This document shows, one piece after another, positions 60,582-64,000 of a stretch of DNA of 64,000 nt. Both the position numbers and the translations under genes were made by a program. The stretch lies in assembly GCA_018873245.2 (NCBI GenBank), contig JAEMBT020000006.1, positions 193,804-257,803 on the forward strand, read 5' to 3'. Numbering within the stretch: position 1 is the stretch's first letter; each line of letters begins with the position of its first letter. Source of the stretch: Archegozetes longisetosus. Its lineage: Eukaryota > Arthropoda > Arachnida > Sarcoptiformes > Trhypochthoniidae. The notes below the pieces were generated by a model. It did no database searches. It was not told where the DNA came from and worked only from the letters and a program-made list of their open reading frames with translations.

Positions 60582-62384
60582 TTATTTCTTTGCCTTGTAA
60601 TCTGGTCTGGCATTTCTAGCCCGATCGATGTCCTGATCTCCGAGAAACTGCGCGGTTGGATCACCAATTCTTTCATTAAGGTAATAAAATTCAGGTGAAG
60701 ATTGACAAGGAATGGCATCTTCTTCGTGATTGCAACTGAGTTTTGACTGATCAAACACTTGGTTCAGACCACAGGCCATTGTCGTTTGAATTATAGAGGC
60801 TTTTCTTCCCGCAGGTTTTGATGTGTGACAGTTGTGGTACAATTTGCAACTAAATAAACAATTCAAACAAATTAAATTTGGCTCATTGTGTGTAAGTTTA
60901 GTATATTTTGTAAGTAAAACAAAGATTATTCAATGGAATACAGTATTAGTGATTTGACAACTCAAAAGTCATTTTTTGAATTAATTCTGTTAGCTTTGTT
61001 GATGAAGATGTCAGTGAAGTGTCCACGGACCTGTTGCTAACGAAAAACTATTGTTTTACTATATTAAAATAACGTTATTTGCATGGTTTGTCATTTTCGA
61101 TAGGATTGCTCAAATTCCGAAGCGTTTCAGTTCGAAACAACTATAATGAAATTTGATTACTCAATATTGAAATCTTTTGGATTTTTCCTCAATTTATATC
61201 ATATTGAAGTTTGATTAAAATGATGCTTTAACCTGCGTTTATTGAGAAAACACAATTAATCATTACTAGTAGAGAGACGGCTAAGTATTGGGTGAGCTGA
61301 GTGCCACACTTGACGGCAATAAATGTACGGGTATATCATACTTGAAATAATCAGTCGAAAAAGCTCAGCGTCGGAGCGCAAGATTTTCATTGATGTTAAC
61401 CTGAATCGTTGTGACTGACCACTTTTTCAAATGACGTTTGTTTATGAACCCTAAATCAACTTGTTTTCGCCATTAATTCTTAATTGCATTTAAGCACTGA
61501 ATTAACTTTGTTTCAAAAAGATTATGGCCATCAATTTTATGGTGGTAGGCATGGAATCAAGCCTCTCAGTCACGTTAAAGCAAATGCAATTAAGTTGTCA
61601 CTAAAGCAACAATTGATCAGTAACAATTACATACAATTATAAGATTTGTTTCAATTTGAACTTTCGAGTGGCCTACTATTTAAACTTGCGTTCTCTCGTT
61701 CTCATAACTCGATTCATAATTAAGCATTGAAGCACTGAACATTACAACTATTTCTAAAATACCTGTGCGTTCGGATGAACTTCAGAAAAAGCGGTTCTAA
61801 AACAATCGCTTTTTCTTTTTGTTTAGGCTTTTATGGTATTTGTTCGTCTAATTCGATAATCAGAGATCGTTTAAAGAAACAAACAACTAAGAAGTCAATT
61901 TTCACAACAAAATTAATACCATGAATATAAAATTGAACTAAGTTTACAATATATGATGAGTTAACAAAATTATGAGAGGCGTACAAACATTTTTGCAATT
62001 TAAGTAAAAAATGATCAAGTCTAAAATGTACTACCACTTAAAGGAACAAGTTTAATAGAAGGCAATATTTTTAGAAAAAAGTTACTCATTGTCAATGTCT
62101 GCATAGTATCCATCAGATTCACACTTGAACGTTTTTTTAACAGTTATTCCCAATTGTTCTTCGACTCCAGCGGGCAAGTCATAAGCAGCTCGTCTTAACT
62201 GTAGCAATAAACAAAATCTTAATGATAATCAAACGATATCTCGAGTGACATAAGACGTGATAGATTAAAATGAAAAGAGTAAAGTATTGAAATTTACTAC
62301 ACTTACCCGTAATTTTGCGTAGGTAACAGAGCAGTTAACTACTATAGTGAATAAAAATACAGTCGACAGCAATAACACTTGCAT
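60582..62384 (-). CDS. Secreted single-domain chitin-binding protein (CBM14, CPAP1-like)
   Basis: Probably binds chitin in cuticle or the gut lining. Exons 62384-62307, 62198-62086 and 60849-60582 join in phases 0 and 2 to give 152 residues. The first exon is a signal peptide (MQVLLLSTVFLFTIVVNC). Residues about 27-51 are a short linker (RRAAYDLPAGVEEQLG). One CBM14/peritrophin-A domain follows with all six Cys: FKCESDGYYADIDN, DCKLYHNCH, MACGLNQVFDQSKLSC and EDAIPC. The segment after it, SSPEFYYLNERIGD, and a polar tail ending DYKAKK resemble arthropod CPAP1-type cuticle proteins. The usual aromatic residues of the domain (YY, LYH, VF) are kept. The 1.24-kb second intron is large for this window. 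No break was seen. Confidence 0.88.
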
Positions 62385-64000
62385 TTTGACTCACAAACAA
62401 TTATGACTTCAATTTAGATGTCTTTCTCAAACAATGGACGATCAATCAAGTCTTAAAGTTATCAGAATCAAGTATCAACAGTTAGACGTTTATTTCTTTA
62501 ACTTTCACTTTAAATACTGTACTCTGTACTCGAAACTGTTCGAAACTTCTGTACTCTTCCGAACAAAAACGAGATTTCAGTTTCAAATTAAATACAGGTT
62601 AGGATTAAAGAATTTATATTAATGGAGTGAAATGATATGATAATGGAAATTGATGGCTATCTAATTATGTTTATCTTCATCCTTGACACACTTTCCTCCA
62701 CAAAAAGATCACTAATTGAATGTTGAGGATTATCGATGCAATCATTTATTAGTTGAAAACATCAGTTCAAAAATTGGAAAAAAAACACTTATCGACAGAA
62801 AATTGATGTTCAGAACCGCGTCTTGTTTAACGAGATTATTCGATGAAAATTCGATGAAAAGTCAGTTGTATCGGTATTTCATCAGCTGTTAGGAGATTAC
62901 CTTCGTTTCGTTTTGAATAATTAAAAACTCGAAAATTTGGAATGGCATGAATTGAGGCCTTACGTAAATACTTGACAACTTTTCTTTTCTCAACAATTAA
63001 GACATCTACACTTCGAGCTAATGCACTAACCAAACAATATTTCGCTTTGCTATAGAAGAATCACTCAATTCTAGACTCTGTATTCAAGGACTGAACAAAA
63101 AAGAAATTCTCGCGAAACTTAGACAAATTATCATTTGAGCGTACCTTCAAAGACAATCAGAATTGAGTACAGTTTTTTGTTAATTTTGTTGTTTTGATTA
63201 AAATGGATGCCAGCCCAAAAGCAAATATTAAGTGATATGAAATGGTTAAATATATAATAATAAGAATGAGCTAAATATTCCTAACTCAAGGTAACCAAAC
63301 ATAATTGCACTCCTTTAGTCATATTTGTATGACATGTTATTATCTGATAACTTCTTTCAAAGTTTTTACGCAACATTTTAATAACTAGTGCTCTCTTATC
63401 TCGAAACAGAAAAAATTAGATTTACAATAATTTATGAGTAGAATCAATATATGCGCTTAAAATTCAGTTTTGTTTTAATTTAATCAAAGAGGTCCGTAAC
63501 AACTGCCCCAAGGCTTCTTTAGTTCAACTATTTGATTGTTGATACTGCCTAAGAAGGGGATCTTTTCGTGAGCGGAAATGACGACTAACAAACCTTTGCG
63601 GTTAAGAATCAAAAACTTGAATACATTATGTTTTTCTTAAGTCGATTTCTGAAAATCAATTTGCATGAAAATAAAAACTGTTTTCAACAAAACTTTAATA
63701 GCAATACCTTTTCGCAGAGATCATCACTAGGGAGAAACTATTTAAGAATAGAATCAGTTAATAATATGGTCACACAACATGTCATCTCCCCTTAGAAACA
63801 TCACAAATTTATGTACAAATTGAATAAAAAATAATATGAGTGACTCACACAATTGTTTGAAATTCCCAAAAGTTTTGTCAGAATGTTCGCTTCACTGATC
63901 GCAACAAAAGTTTTGAGTCACTTTTGCTGTTGTACTGGCCTTCAGTTTTCAATTTTGATTGAAGTCTTTCCAATACAATAGTGTTTAAGCAATAAAACCT
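62385..64000. other. Intergenic to window edge, nothing recognised
   Basis: No conserved frame, RNA gene or defined repeat was found. The minus-strand frame of 65 codons near 62836-63033 has no family resemblance. Confidence 0.5.

Noticed and set aside
1..64000. CRISPR array, operon or prokaryotic island
   Set aside because: No spaced direct repeats of the CRISPR type; genes are intron-split and eukaryotic throughout.

Overview
The window looks like nuclear DNA from a compact, AT-rich arthropod genome, most likely a chelicerate and plausibly an acariform mite (inference). Its genes are split by many short introns (often about 60-75 nt) with GT/AG borders. They encode arthropod proteins: a Dscam-family receptor, carnitine palmitoyltransferase 1 (CPT1), a DEG/ENaC (pickpocket-like) channel and a one-domain chitin-binding secreted protein. 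There are no operons, tRNA genes, rRNA genes or CRISPR arrays that I could find.

Layout. 1-6.7 kb: no recognisable gene. 6.7-25.6 kb (+): a Dscam-like gene that I could join into 30 phase-matched coding exons. It encodes a signal peptide, nine Ig domains, four FN3 domains, one membrane segment and a short cytoplasmic tail. It lacks duplicated exon cassettes, lacks Ig10 and two FN3 domains of the canonical Dscam plan, and has one single-base frame break in Ig6. Its introns hold two short inverted-repeat elements. 25.9 kb: a 29-residue membrane micro-ORF. 27-28.9 kb: two abutting inverted-repeat elements, one holding the decayed SWIM-finger end of a transposase. 30.5-32.7 kb (-): a decayed DUF7869-type element gene interrupted by a LINE 3' fragment. 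33.4-33.7 kb: a hairpin element. 34.2-36.7 kb (-): a 5'-truncated LINE with an open 724-codon endonuclease/reverse transcriptase frame and a TAA-repeat tail. 37.1-37.6 kb: a pogo-like MITE.

38.9-42.4 kb (-): a complete CPT1 gene in nine coding exons (777 aa). One of its introns contains a small plus-strand open exon pair of unknown function. 42.4-47.5 kb: no gene recognised. 47.5-51 kb: a mobile-element pile-up. It holds Tc1-like remnants and a 2.67-kb mariner (DD34D) with TA-flanked ends, inside which lie a second transposase fragment and an approximately 875-bp foldback palindrome. 51.2-51.8 kb (-): an unknown coding-like region with a broken, rearranged relative at 47.3-47.5 kb. 54.1-57.6 kb (-): a seven-exon DEG/ENaC channel gene. 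60.6-62.4 kb (-): a three-exon secreted protein with a single chitin-binding (CBM14) domain. 62.4-64 kb: nothing recognised.

The host genes are functionally unrelated neighbours (neural or immune adhesion, fatty-acid import into mitochondria, sensory or epithelial cation channel, cuticle or gut lining). Exon models were made by eye from reading frame, splice-site consensus, phase matching and remembered family patterns. No alignment or database search was run.
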